DNA of 5,959 bases from Candidatus Omnitrophota bacterium (lineage in GTDB: Bacteria > Hinthialibacterota > Hinthialibacteria > OLB16), in the NCBI GenBank assembly GCA_020632575.1, contig JACKFH010000092.1, positions 1 through 5,959 of the forward strand. The letters run 5' to 3'. The notes below the pieces were generated by a model. It was given only the letters and a program-made list of their open reading frames with translations, searched no databases and had not been told where the DNA came from. Below are positions 1 to 5,959 of this stretch, piece by piece (the stretch's first letter is position 1; every line of letters starts with the position of its first letter). A program made the position numbers and the translations under genes.

Positions 1-485
1 CCGGTGTAGAGCGAGGAGACATCTTTCACCTGATCGGTCTTATAATCCTGGGCGAGAATGCCGATCGACTTCGCTTTCATCCGAAGGTTCACATCTTTCG
101 AAACCAGGATCACTTCTTTTTTCGGATTGTCCTTGGAGAGGCAGTAGGCCAGATTGAGGATATGGTGATCGGGCTTAGACGGGGAGAAAGAAAGTCGAAT
201 GTCATCGTGAAACTCCCGGTCGAGTTTGACGGAGAGTTTCCCCTTGTCGGCATCGATCGAAACCCCTCCGTTGAAGATCTTGTCGCCGCTCAGGGTGTCA
301 ATCGATCTAGCGAATTCCCGAGCATGGTAATTCAGGCTTTCATTCCCTTTTTTGAATTGATCGAGTTCCTCGAGGACCGTGATCGGGATGACCACATCGT
401 GCTCGTGAAATTGTCGATAACAAGTGCTGTCATGGAGAATAACATTGGTGTCCAGAACGAAGATCTTCTTCTTAGCGATTGGCAT
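1..485 (-). CDS. PhoH/YlaK-family protein, N-terminal PIN domain (3'-truncated by window edge)
   Basis: The reverse strand from the ATG at 485-483 reads without a stop to the window edge, giving 161 complete residues. It starts MPIAKKKIFVLDTNVILHDS and continues with VVIPITVLEELD (31-42), a NYHAREFAR segment (52-60), KPDHHIL (104-110) and VILVSKDVNLRMKAKSIGI (125-143). These are the hallmarks of the PIN domain that precedes the PhoH P-loop ATPase in YlaK/PhoH2-type proteins. Likely PIN acidic residues are D12, E39 or E40, D106 and D131, all present. Family knowledge: such proteins are cytoplasmic and pair a PIN RNase-like domain with an ATPase, with proposed RNA unwinding and cleavage roles. 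The ATPase half would lie left of this window and cannot be seen. The start is supported by a GAGGGG ribosome binding site 5 nt upstream. The gene is divergent from the transporter. A lone PIN toxin is less likely because the sequence runs past the PIN core without a stop. Confidence 0.9.
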   Translation of the reverse strand, partial: MPIAKKKIFVLDTNVILHDSTCYRQFHEHDVVIPITVLEELDQFKKGNESLNYHAREFARSIDTLSGDKIFNGGVSIDADKGKLSVKLDREFHDDIRLSFSPSKPDHHILNLAYCLSKDNPKKEVILVSKDVNLRMKAKSIGILAQDYKTDQVKDVSSLYT

Positions 486-490
486 AGTTA

Positions 491-496
491 CCCCTC
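491..496 (-). promoter_or_regulatory. Ribosome binding site of the PhoH-family gene
   Basis: On the minus strand GAGGGG lies 5 nt before the ATG at 485-483, at normal Shine-Dalgarno spacing. It fixes the start codon of the PIN-PhoH gene. The upstream ATG at 502-500 opens only a four-codon frame ending in TAA and is not the gene start. Confidence 0.65.
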
Positions 497-805
497 GGAC
501 ATGAATTAAGCAATAGCAAAACGGGGGTGTTGGCCCTGAGGATTGGGCAGGAACTAAAGGACTGAAATATTTGGGTTTGGTTAACTTTCTTTAACAAGAA
601 GCTTTCTCACCCCGGCATATCCCCTTACTAGGGGTAAGTGACCACTTTTGCCGGTCGGAGTCAATACTAAAGGGTGGGAAAGACATCGGCTGGGTCACAA
701 CCTTTGAGCGAGTGAAAGAGGGACTTCCGGGTCTATCCTGGGTTGGTTCTTGGTTTGGTTTTCTAACCATTTTCAAGCTTTTTCAGATTTTCCGGGTTCT
801 TACGG

Positions 806-834
806 TTGACGGATTCCGACCTCAAGGTTATACA
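806..834 (+). promoter_or_regulatory. Sigma-70-type promoter of the transporter gene, probably leaderless
   Basis: TTGACG (806-811, five of six consensus bases) and TATACA (829-834, four of six) are separated by 17 bp, the optimal spacing. The expected transcription start, 6-8 nt after the -10 element, falls at about 840-842. The ATG is at 843, so the transcript would have essentially no 5' leader. Consistent with that, no Shine-Dalgarno sequence sits at normal distance; the only purine run, AAGG at 824-827, is 15 nt away and inside the spacer. Confidence 0.6.
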
Positions 835-842
835 CGCGCGTC

Positions 843-2153
843 ATGAATCCACCCACCGAGAAGAACCACGCGTACGAATCCTGGCGCTGGAAGATTTTCG
901 CCATCACCTGGCTCGGCTACGCCGGCTTTTATCTGACCCGCAAATCCTTTTCGGTGGCGAAGATTGGTCTCGCCGACGAATTCGGGTTTTCGAACACCCA
1001 ATTGGGGTATTACGACAACGCCTACCTCTGGGCATATATGGTCGGCCAGTTTCTGTGGGGAGTGTCCGGAGATAAATTCGGCCCGCGAAAGATCGTCATG
1101 GCCGGCATGTTGTGCTCCTGCCTGGTCGGTTTTGTTTCTGGCCTCACATCAGCCATCCTTGTTTTCGCCGCCTTTGGAATTGCCCAAGGCCTTTGCCAAT
1201 CGACCGGTTGGCCCAACCTGGTGAAGAACATGAGTTCCTGGTTCTCGCAAAGAGAACGCGGGGTGGTGATGGGATGGTGGTGCACCAACTACGCCATCGG
1301 CGGGCTGGTCGCATCCCCTTTCGCGGGTTGGGCGGCCGAACAGATGGGCACATGGCGTTGGGCTTTCTTCGCTCCCGCACTCGCGCTTTTCGGCATCTTT
1401 CTGCTCTTCGCCTTCTTCCAACGAAACCATCCCGAGGATGTCGGTCTCCCGCCGATCGAGGAGTACCACGGTGAACCCGCGTTGGTGTTGGAAGAGGATG
1501 AAACTCCGGATGAGGAGCCCGAGGGATCGTGGAAGGTGATCGGAGAGGTTCTCTCGCATCCGACCGTCTGGGTGATGGCGATCGTCTATTTCTGCCTCAA
1601 ACCGACCCGTTACGCGATCCTTTTCTGGGGACCGAAGTATGTTAACGAAGCCTCGGGATCGGGGATGGCGGAATCCGCTTTGGTCAGCGCCATGTTCGAG
1701 CTGGCTGGTCCCTTGGGGGTGCTCTTCGCGGGGGTGGTTTCGGACAAGATTTTCAAATCGCGAAGAATGCCGATCGCAGTGATCATGCTCGGGGTGTTAG
1801 CGATTGTTCTCTTCTACTTCAATGGCTTGGCGAAAGGTCAAACCTCGATAGGGGTTCTCTTATTCCTGATCGGCTTCCTTCTGTACGGTCCCGATTCCCT
1901 TTTGAGCGGCACCGCCGCCATGGATTTCGGCACCAAGAAAGGCGCCGCCACCGCCGCTGGCTTCATCAATGGGCTCGGCTCGCTTGGCGCCGCGATTGGA
2001 GGCGGAATGGCCGGATGGGTCTCCGACCATTACGGGTGGGACGCTCTTTTTAACACGTTCGCTGGCATGACCATCCTCGCGGCCCTGCTGTTGGCGCCTT
2101 TCTGGAACGCCACCCCGGCGACAAGCCGAGGCGGCAAGAAGTCAAGCCCCTGA
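843..2153 (+). CDS. MFS transporter, organophosphate:phosphate antiporter (OPA) family, GlpT/UhpT/UhpC-like
   Basis: This complete 436-residue protein has about twelve hydrophobic segments, the usual size for the family. After a short polar N-terminus it reads WLGYAGFYLTRKSFSVAK (23-40), the first-helix signature of OPA carriers, which exchange inorganic phosphate for organophosphates such as glycerol-3-phosphate or hexose-6-phosphate across the inner membrane. The MFS loop motif is GDKFGPRK (76-83), with a second copy-like SDKIFKSRR at 300-308. R33 and R256 (in LKPTRYAILFWGPKY) match the two phosphate-binding arginines of GlpT (R45 and R269). The GlpT substrate-site histidine (H165) appears to be N149 here, in WWCTNYAIGG, so the substrate may differ. 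The central loop between helices 6 and 7 is unusually acidic (216-227). The substrate cannot be named; a UhpC-like sensor role is also possible. The first in-frame ATG is used; the promoter lies directly upstream. No clear terminator follows. Confidence 0.9.
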   Translation: MNPPTEKNHAYESWRWKIFAITWLGYAGFYLTRKSFSVAKIGLADEFGFSNTQLGYYDNAYLWAYMVGQFLWGVSGDKFGPRKIVMAGMLCSCLVGFVSGLTSAILVFAAFGIAQGLCQSTGWPNLVKNMSSWFSQRERGVVMGWWCTNYAIGGLVASPFAGWAAEQMGTWRWAFFAPALALFGIFLLFAFFQRNHPEDVGLPPIEEYHGEPALVLEEDETPDEEPEGSWKVIGEVLSHPTVWVMAIVYFCLKPTRYAILFWGPKYVNEASGSGMAESALVSAMFELAGPLGVLFAGVVSDKIFKSRRMPIAVIMLGVLAIVLFYFNGLAKGQTSIGVLLFLIGFLLYGPDSLLSGTAAMDFGTKKGAATAAGFINGLGSLGAAIGGGMAGWVSDHYGWDALFNTFAGMTILAALLLAPFWNATPATSRGGKKSSP

Positions 2154-2176
2154 TTCCACTGCCTAGAAATTTCTTA

Positions 2177-2204
2177 TTGCCAAATCGCTGAGTTGTCATA
2201 CCAT
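2177..2204 (+). promoter_or_regulatory. Possible promoter for the first beta-helix gene
   Basis: TTGCCA (2177-2182, five of six consensus) and TACCAT (2199-2204, four of six) are 16 bp apart. Transcription would start near 2211, leaving a leader of about 30 nt. The -10 element overlaps the left arm of the inverted repeat at 2201-2228. The call is tentative because the transporter ends only 89 bp before the start codon and read-through is possible. Confidence 0.35.
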
Positions 2205-2228
2205 AGAGAAACTCTTTGATCTCTATGG
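2201..2228. repeat. Perfect 9-bp inverted repeat (operator or 5'-UTR hairpin candidate)
   Basis: CCATAGAGA (2201-2209) and TCTCTATGG (2220-2228) are exact reverse complements separated by 10 nt. A related direct repeat overlaps it: GAGAAACTCTTTGAT (2206-2220) and GAGAAAACTCTCGAT (2228-2242). The right arm contains an in-frame ATG (2225) and the first bases of the GGAG that would serve the ATG at 2243. The element could be a regulator binding site over the -10 region or a hairpin limiting ribosome access. Confidence 0.5.
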
Positions 2229-2242
2229 AGAAAACTCTCGAT

Positions 2243-4183
2243 ATGCGGACATTTCCTTTCTTCTTATTCCTTTGGTTCATCTCAGCATCCATCGCCCACT
2301 CGGCCACGCTGACGGTGGGAAAGGGGGGCGGGTTCGACCATCCCTCGATCGCCTCGGCTGTGGGCGCCTCGCTCGCGGGGGACACCATCCTTGTCGCTCC
2401 CGGGGTGTACGACACCACCGGCGGAGAAACCTTCCCCATCCTCCTCGATAAAAACCTGTCACTGATCGGATCCTCCTCCGATGAGGTGATCGTGAACGCG
2501 ACCGGTTCGAATCGCTCAGTCATCGGCGTCAACCAAGTCGACAATTTCGAAATCGCGGGTTTGACCATCACGGGCGGGTCTTCGGAGTTTGGCGGGGGCG
2601 GGATTTATGTCTTCGATGGAAACGGCACCATCCATGATTGCAACCTCGAAAGTAATTCGACGACAAGACGAGGCGGGGGGCTTTACCTGGAACAAACCCA
2701 AATAGTCACCGTCGAGAGGTGTTTATTCAGAGGCAATCTCGCACACGATGAAGACGCCTCAAAATCTTCGCCAAAAGGATTTAACACCGAAGGAAATGGC
2801 GGGGGCATGAGTGTCGTTACGAGTCGAAGCGGATCCACAACCATCCTGGATTGCCAATTCATTCGCAACTCGGCGTCTTACGACGCATCGGGCCTAAGCC
2901 TGTTTGGGCGAGGAGAGACTCATGTTGAGGATTGCTTTTTCACTCTAAACTCCCGAGCTCTCAAAAGCATCGTGGGCACCGGATTCGGCGCGGCCTATGT
3001 CGATCACGGCGCCACGGCAACATTCCAAAGGTGTATCTTCAGAGAAAATCTGATCGACGATTCTCCCGACGCCGTAATCCCGTTCTTAAGTTACAATTAT
3101 GCTCTGATTAACGACTATGAAATTGGACAAGGATCTTTGACAGTCCAAAATTGCGAGTTTTCTAACAACAAGGGAATGGGAGGACTCCACGCGGGCGGAG
3201 GGGGGGTCATCGATTCGGTTATCTCGAATAACGAGGGAAGAGGGTTGGAGGCTTGGGATAGCCAAATCGACAATTGCCTGATCCAAAACAATGGATTGAC
3301 TGGCGTCTTCCTTCATTCCGCCGAGATCCCAAGCTCGCTGAGAGGTTGTCAAATCATTTCCAATGGCAAGTTTGGATCGAGCCCCCATGTGGGTGGGATC
3401 GAAGTTCAGGGCGGTGAGTTCACCATCGATCGAACCACCGTGCTCGACAACACAGGGCTCACAGGATCGGGAGGCATGCGAATCTTCGCGGACCAACTGA
3501 CAATGACTAATTGCGTGGTTGGCGGCAACGACGCCTCCGGAAACCTGGTGATCGGCGGTTCCACTGGAGGTCTCTCCCTGCCGGGGGGAAGCCGTGAGGG
3601 AAACCTAACGATCGTCAATTGCACCATCGCGGACAACACGGCCGAACACACGGAAGGAGCCGGGTCACAGGATACGGAGGGAATTCTTGTCGCCGACAAC
3701 GCCGATGTCGCCATCGTGAACTCGATCGTCTGGAACGGCACTCGGGCGATGGAATTCGACAACGATTCGATTGTCTCGATCACCCACTCCGCTCTCTCTC
3801 AAAACTTTCAGGGTGACGGTAACATCTTCGAGGACCCGCTCTTCCTCCAACCTTGGGATGGCGCCACCGCCGACTACCGCCTCCCCTGCCAATCCCCCTG
3901 TGTCGACGCCGGAACCCTGGAGGGCGCCCCTTCACGCGATATCGAGGGAACGCCTCGTCCCCGAGGCGGCGGAGTCGACATGGGCGCCTACGAGAACTGT
4001 CACTTCGATCTTAACGGCGACCGCTCCGAGGATTCCGGAGATCTGCTCTCGTTCAATTCGGTCTGGTATCAACCCACCGATGAAACCAACTTCGGTTTCG
4101 ACCTGATCCGGACTCCGCCATCCACCGGAAGAATCGACGGGGCGGATCTTGAGGAGTGGTTGGAAAACTTCGAAAATCGGTAG
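2243..4183 (+). CDS. Secreted right-handed parallel beta-helix protein with choice-of-anchor-Q-like end and C-terminal dockerin-like segment
   Basis: The protein has 646 residues. A signal peptide (MRTFPFFLFLWFISASIAHS, likely cleaved before A21) supports the ATG at 2243 over in-frame upstream starts at 2225 and TTG 2216; GGAG at 2227-2230 is a slightly distant ribosome binding site. The mature start (ATLTVGKGGGFDHPSIASAV) and DTILVAPGVYDTT (47-59) are typical of the first coils of DUF1565/PbH1 proteins. About 13 coils follow with the pattern hydrophobic-x-x-C-x-hydrophobic-x-x-N, for example IHDCNLESN, ILDCQFIRN and IVNCTIADN. DPLF (531-534), SPCVDAG (551-557) and VDMGAYE (578-584) match the choice-of-anchor-Q ending. 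Residues 589-600 (DLNGDRSEDSGD) form a dockerin type I-like calcium loop; the second loop ends in IDGADL (631-636) but lacks the first ligands. It is likely extracellular or surface-attached. No catalytic residues could be assigned, so adhesion, structural or carbohydrate-related roles are all open. The next gene is a paralogue 40 bp downstream. Confidence 0.88.
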   Translation: MRTFPFFLFLWFISASIAHSATLTVGKGGGFDHPSIASAVGASLAGDTILVAPGVYDTTGGETFPILLDKNLSLIGSSSDEVIVNATGSNRSVIGVNQVDNFEIAGLTITGGSSEFGGGGIYVFDGNGTIHDCNLESNSTTRRGGGLYLEQTQIVTVERCLFRGNLAHDEDASKSSPKGFNTEGNGGGMSVVTSRSGSTTILDCQFIRNSASYDASGLSLFGRGETHVEDCFFTLNSRALKSIVGTGFGAAYVDHGATATFQRCIFRENLIDDSPDAVIPFLSYNYALINDYEIGQGSLTVQNCEFSNNKGMGGLHAGGGGVIDSVISNNEGRGLEAWDSQIDNCLIQNNGLTGVFLHSAEIPSSLRGCQIISNGKFGSSPHVGGIEVQGGEFTIDRTTVLDNTGLTGSGGMRIFADQLTMTNCVVGGNDASGNLVIGGSTGGLSLPGGSREGNLTIVNCTIADNTAEHTEGAGSQDTEGILVADNADVAIVNSIVWNGTRAMEFDNDSIVSITHSALSQNFQGDGNIFEDPLFLQPWDGATADYRLPCQSPCVDAGTLEGAPSRDIEGTPRPRGGGVDMGAYENCHFDLNGDRSEDSGDLLSFNSVWYQPTDETNFGFDLIRTPPSTGRIDGADLEEWLENFENR

Positions 4184-4193
4184 CCGCCCGACA

Positions 4194-4212
4194 TCGCTCG
4201 ATTCCGGAGCGA
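4194..4212 (+). promoter_or_regulatory. Small hairpin adjoining the ribosome binding site of the second beta-helix gene
   Basis: TCGCTC (4194-4199) pairs with GAGCGA (4207-4212) around a 7-nt loop. The last paired base is the first base of the AAGGAGG ribosome binding site. There is no T-run, so it is not an intrinsic terminator. It could tune translation or protect a processed end, or be chance. Confidence 0.35.
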
Positions 4213-4219
4213 AGGAGGT
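4212..4219 (+). promoter_or_regulatory. Strong Shine-Dalgarno sequence of the second beta-helix gene
   Basis: AAGGAGGT lies 4 nt before the ATG at 4224 and is fully complementary to the usual 16S rRNA 3' end. It fixes the start and contrasts with the poor or absent ribosome binding sites of the two upstream genes on this strand. Confidence 0.8.
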
Positions 4220-4223
4220 CTCG

Positions 4224-5959
4224 ATGAAGAACGCATGGTTTCCCCTTTTCTTGATTGGCTGGCTGGCAGTCTGTTCCGAGTCCGCCACTTGGACAGTCGG
4301 GGGAGGGGGAGGATCCGACTTTGAAACTCTCTCCGCCGCTCTGGGCGCCGCCTCAGCCTCCGACACCTTGTTGGTCGCGCCGGGTGTGTACGACACAACA
4401 ACTGGCGAAATTTTTCCCTTGCCTTTGTCGGATGGCGTGGCGATCATTGCCGCCTCCTCGGATAAACGGCCGAGATTGGTCGGCGATAATGAACATCCGG
4501 TCATCCGGTGCGAAAGACTCGAGGGATTTCTCTTGGATGGCCTCGTCATCGAGGGAGGGGGCGGACTCGATGGAGCGGGAATCTCTTGCGCGACCTCGGT
4601 CGGAACCATTCGAAACTGCCGGATCGAAAAGAATTTTTATTACCCGGAGAGTGAGGATCTCACCCTCACCCTTGGCCGTGGAGTCTTCCTCGATAGCAGC
4701 GCCACCACTTTGAGGAACTGCTGGATAACGGAGAATCGAGGACCGGGTCTGCCGATGAGCATCTTCGAGGGCGGGGGAATGGTCTGCTTCGGAGTCTCCT
4801 CGGCCACCCTCGAGGGTTGCACGATTACGGAAAACCAAAACGATGGGATCCGCTTTTTCGCCTCCGGGGATCTCACTCTCATTAATTCCTTGATCGCCAA
4901 AACCGATCCCTCCACCCCTCAATCCTCCGGATCCGGCCTCGCGTTCTTTTCCGAGGGGATCTGCCGAATCCAGTCCTCGTCGATTGTCGGCCACCTCACC
5001 GGCGGAATCAGTGTCGGTTTCGGCGGGACCTGCCAGATCAAGAACTCGATCGTGTGGAATCTCGGAACCGAACTGAACGGAGAGGGTTACATCGTCGACC
5101 ATTCCTGCATCCGAGGCGGCCATGAGGGGGAGGGAAATCTCGAAACTTATCCCCAATTTGTCGCTCCCGCGAATGGGGATTGGAGACTGTCCAACGGGTC
5201 CCCTTGCATCGACAGCGGCGAGGGCTCATCCCTCTCAGCAATGGATCTCGACGGCGTCGACCGGGTTCGCGGAAACGAAATCGATATGGGCGCCTACGAA
5301 TCGCCCGAGGATTTCGAACCCCTTCCGGCCGGAGAGCCCCCAACCAAGTTGTATGTCGCGAGGACCGCAACCGGCAAATCGGGCGACAGCTGGGAAGACC
5401 CGCTTTCAACTCTATACGAGGCCCTTCTTCGGATCGCCGAGGAGGGTGAAATCTGGATTCGGAGCGGGAAGTATCCCGGGGGTTTTCTCCTGCCCGGAAA
5501 CATCGATCTGATCGGTGGATTCGCGGGCCATGAGCAAACGCCGGAGGAGCGGGATTTCTCCACGGGGTCCACGATTCTGGAGGCGACCGGTTCGGGAACC
5601 ACGGTGCTGACCGCTTTTCGCGATGATTCTTTCATAATGGACGGACTCACTCTCGCCGGGGGATCCTCGCCGGGTTCGGGGGGCGGATTGTATGGACAAT
5701 CTTGCGCGGGAAGGATCAGCGATTGCACTTTCATCTCGAATTCCGCCTATGATCGAGGAGCGGGCGCTTACCTGACCGGTAGCGGCGATTTTGTGATCGA
5801 GCGATGCTCGTTTCTTGGAAACACCAGCGCCAAGACTCCCCACGACTCCGAGGGAGGCGGCTTGTATTCCTCGCCCACCAGCGGCTCCTCACTGACTCTG
5901 CGCGAGTGTGTCTTCAGGAACAATGGAACGATCACCGAGGGAGCGGCCATCCTGGCCGC
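4224..5959 (+). CDS. Secreted two-module parallel beta-helix protein, paralogue of the upstream gene (3'-truncated by window edge)
   Basis: The frame stays open for 578 codons to the window edge. The start has an excellent ribosome binding site and a signal peptide (MKNAWFPLFLIGWLAVCSES, probably cleaved before A21). Module 1 (21-359) begins ATWTVGGGGGSDFETLSAAL and DTLLVAPGVYDTTTGEIFP (47-65), closely matching the upstream protein. Coils such as IRNCRIEKN, LRNCWITEN, LEGCTITEN and IKNSIVWN follow, closed by PQFVAPANGDWRLSNGSPCIDSG (310-332) and IDMGAYE (353-359), the choice-of-anchor-Q pattern. After a proline-rich linker (361-374), module 2 restarts at KLYVARTATGKSGDSWEDP (375-393), with IWIRSGKYPG (410-419) and coils ISDCTF, IERCSF and LRECVF before the edge. 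LAVC (14-17) is a weak lipobox with Val at -1, so a lipoprotein is possible but less likely. No active site is visible. It is probably co-transcribed with the upstream gene and acts outside the cytoplasm. The C-terminal anchor is beyond the window. Confidence 0.88.
   Translation, partial: MKNAWFPLFLIGWLAVCSESATWTVGGGGGSDFETLSAALGAASASDTLLVAPGVYDTTTGEIFPLPLSDGVAIIAASSDKRPRLVGDNEHPVIRCERLEGFLLDGLVIEGGGGLDGAGISCATSVGTIRNCRIEKNFYYPESEDLTLTLGRGVFLDSSATTLRNCWITENRGPGLPMSIFEGGGMVCFGVSSATLEGCTITENQNDGIRFFASGDLTLINSLIAKTDPSTPQSSGSGLAFFSEGICRIQSSSIVGHLTGGISVGFGGTCQIKNSIVWNLGTELNGEGYIVDHSCIRGGHEGEGNLETYPQFVAPANGDWRLSNGSPCIDSGEGSSLSAMDLDGVDRVRGNEIDMGAYESPEDFEPLPAGEPPTKLYVARTATGKSGDSWEDPLSTLYEALLRIAEEGEIWIRSGKYPGGFLLPGNIDLIGGFAGHEQTPEERDFSTGSTILEATGSGTTVLTAFRDDSFIMDGLTLAGGSSPGSGGGLYGQSCAGRISDCTFISNSAYDRGAGAYLTGSGDFVIERCSFLGNTSAKTPHDSEGGGLYSSPTSGSSLTLRECVFRNNGTITEGAAILA

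Larger units (their letters stand above)
486..842. other. Divergent intergenic region between the PhoH and transporter genes
   Basis: These 357 bases separate two divergent genes and should hold both promoters. The right end has a clear promoter for the transporter (806-834). I see no convincing -35/-10 pair for the PhoH gene. Small symmetric elements are GTTAA/TTAAC arms at 580-595 with a 6-nt loop, overlapping symmetries CCCCT/AGGGG (621-634) and CTTAC/GTAAG (624-638), and TGGTT/AACCA (756-769, 4-nt loop). GGTTTGGTT occurs at both 574-582 and 752-760. An open frame of 61 codons on the minus strand (776-591) has no similarity that I recognise and lies in the expected regulatory region, so it is not called. 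No tRNA or riboswitch fold was recognised. Confidence 0.6.

Noticed and set aside
488..502. Four-codon ATG...TAA upstream frame on the minus strand ahead of the PhoH gene
   Set aside because: It merely contains the GAGGGG ribosome binding site; too short to support as a leader peptide.
162..509. 115-codon plus-strand open frame
   Set aside because: It lies antisense to the PIN-PhoH reading frame, which matches a known family over its whole length.
591..776. 61-codon minus-strand open frame in the divergent intergenic region
   Set aside because: No recognisable domain, a weak start context and a position where promoters are expected; not supported as a gene.
756..776. TGGTT/AACCA hairpin followed by TTTT as a possible terminator
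   Set aside because: The 5-bp AT-rich stem is weak, and no plus-strand gene in this window lies upstream for it to terminate.
2165..2174. AGAAATTTCT palindrome after the transporter stop as a terminator
   Set aside because: It has no loop, no GC stem and no T-tract, so it does not look like an intrinsic terminator.
2050..2571. 173-codon minus-strand open frame across the transporter end and beta-helix start
   Set aside because: It spans two real genes and the gap between them in antisense and shows no family features.
4263..4274. Lipobox (LAVC) making the second beta-helix protein a lipoprotein
   Set aside because: Val at -1 is atypical, and the paralogue alignment points to signal peptidase I cleavage just before the shared ATxTVG start.
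3932..5156. Long open frames on the minus strand opposite the beta-helix genes (225 and 267 codons)
   Set aside because: They are antisense to well-supported coding sequence with signal peptides and repeat motifs. Their translations are low-complexity, rich in Ser, Arg, Pro and Gly, as expected from GC-rich codon use on the other strand.

Overview
The window holds four genes: a divergent pair, then a tandem pair of large secreted parallel beta-helix proteins. No RNA gene, insertion sequence, CRISPR array or phage gene was seen. Moderately high GC, a PIN-PhoH protein, an OPA-type transporter, and PbH1 / choice-of-anchor-Q proteins (one with a dockerin-like tail) suggest an environmental Gram-negative bacterium. 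Planctomycetes/Verrucomicrobia relatives or an uncultured phylum such as Omnitrophota, Sumerlaeota or Hydrogenedentota are plausible. This placement is inference from protein style only.

Layout. (1) Positions 1-485, minus strand: the N-terminal PIN domain of a PhoH/YlaK-like protein, cut by the left edge. (2) 486-842: a 357-bp divergent intergenic region with the ribosome binding site of the PhoH gene and a good sigma-70-type promoter for the next gene, placed so close to the start codon that the transcript is probably leaderless. (3) 843-2153, plus strand: a 436-residue organophosphate:phosphate antiporter (GlpT/UhpT/UhpC-like MFS). (4) 2154-2242: a short gap with a weak promoter candidate and a perfect 9-bp inverted repeat overlapping it. 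(5) 2243-4183: a 646-residue exported beta-helix protein with a Cys/Asn-patterned coil repeat, a choice-of-anchor-Q-like end and a C-terminal dockerin-like segment. (6) After a 40-bp gap carrying a hairpin and a strong Shine-Dalgarno sequence, 4224-5959: a second exported beta-helix protein, open at the right edge, with two successive beta-helix modules.

The two beta-helix genes are paralogues. Their mature N-termini align closely, including a shared DT-x-LVAPGVYDTT-x-GE-x-FP block, and they probably form one transcription unit making cell-surface or extracellular proteins. Nothing shows a functional link between them and the transporter or PhoH gene. The most interesting part is the tandem array of modular beta-helix proteins, its mixed base composition and its repeat-rich upstream control regions. 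I do not see a clear new enzymatic or defence system.
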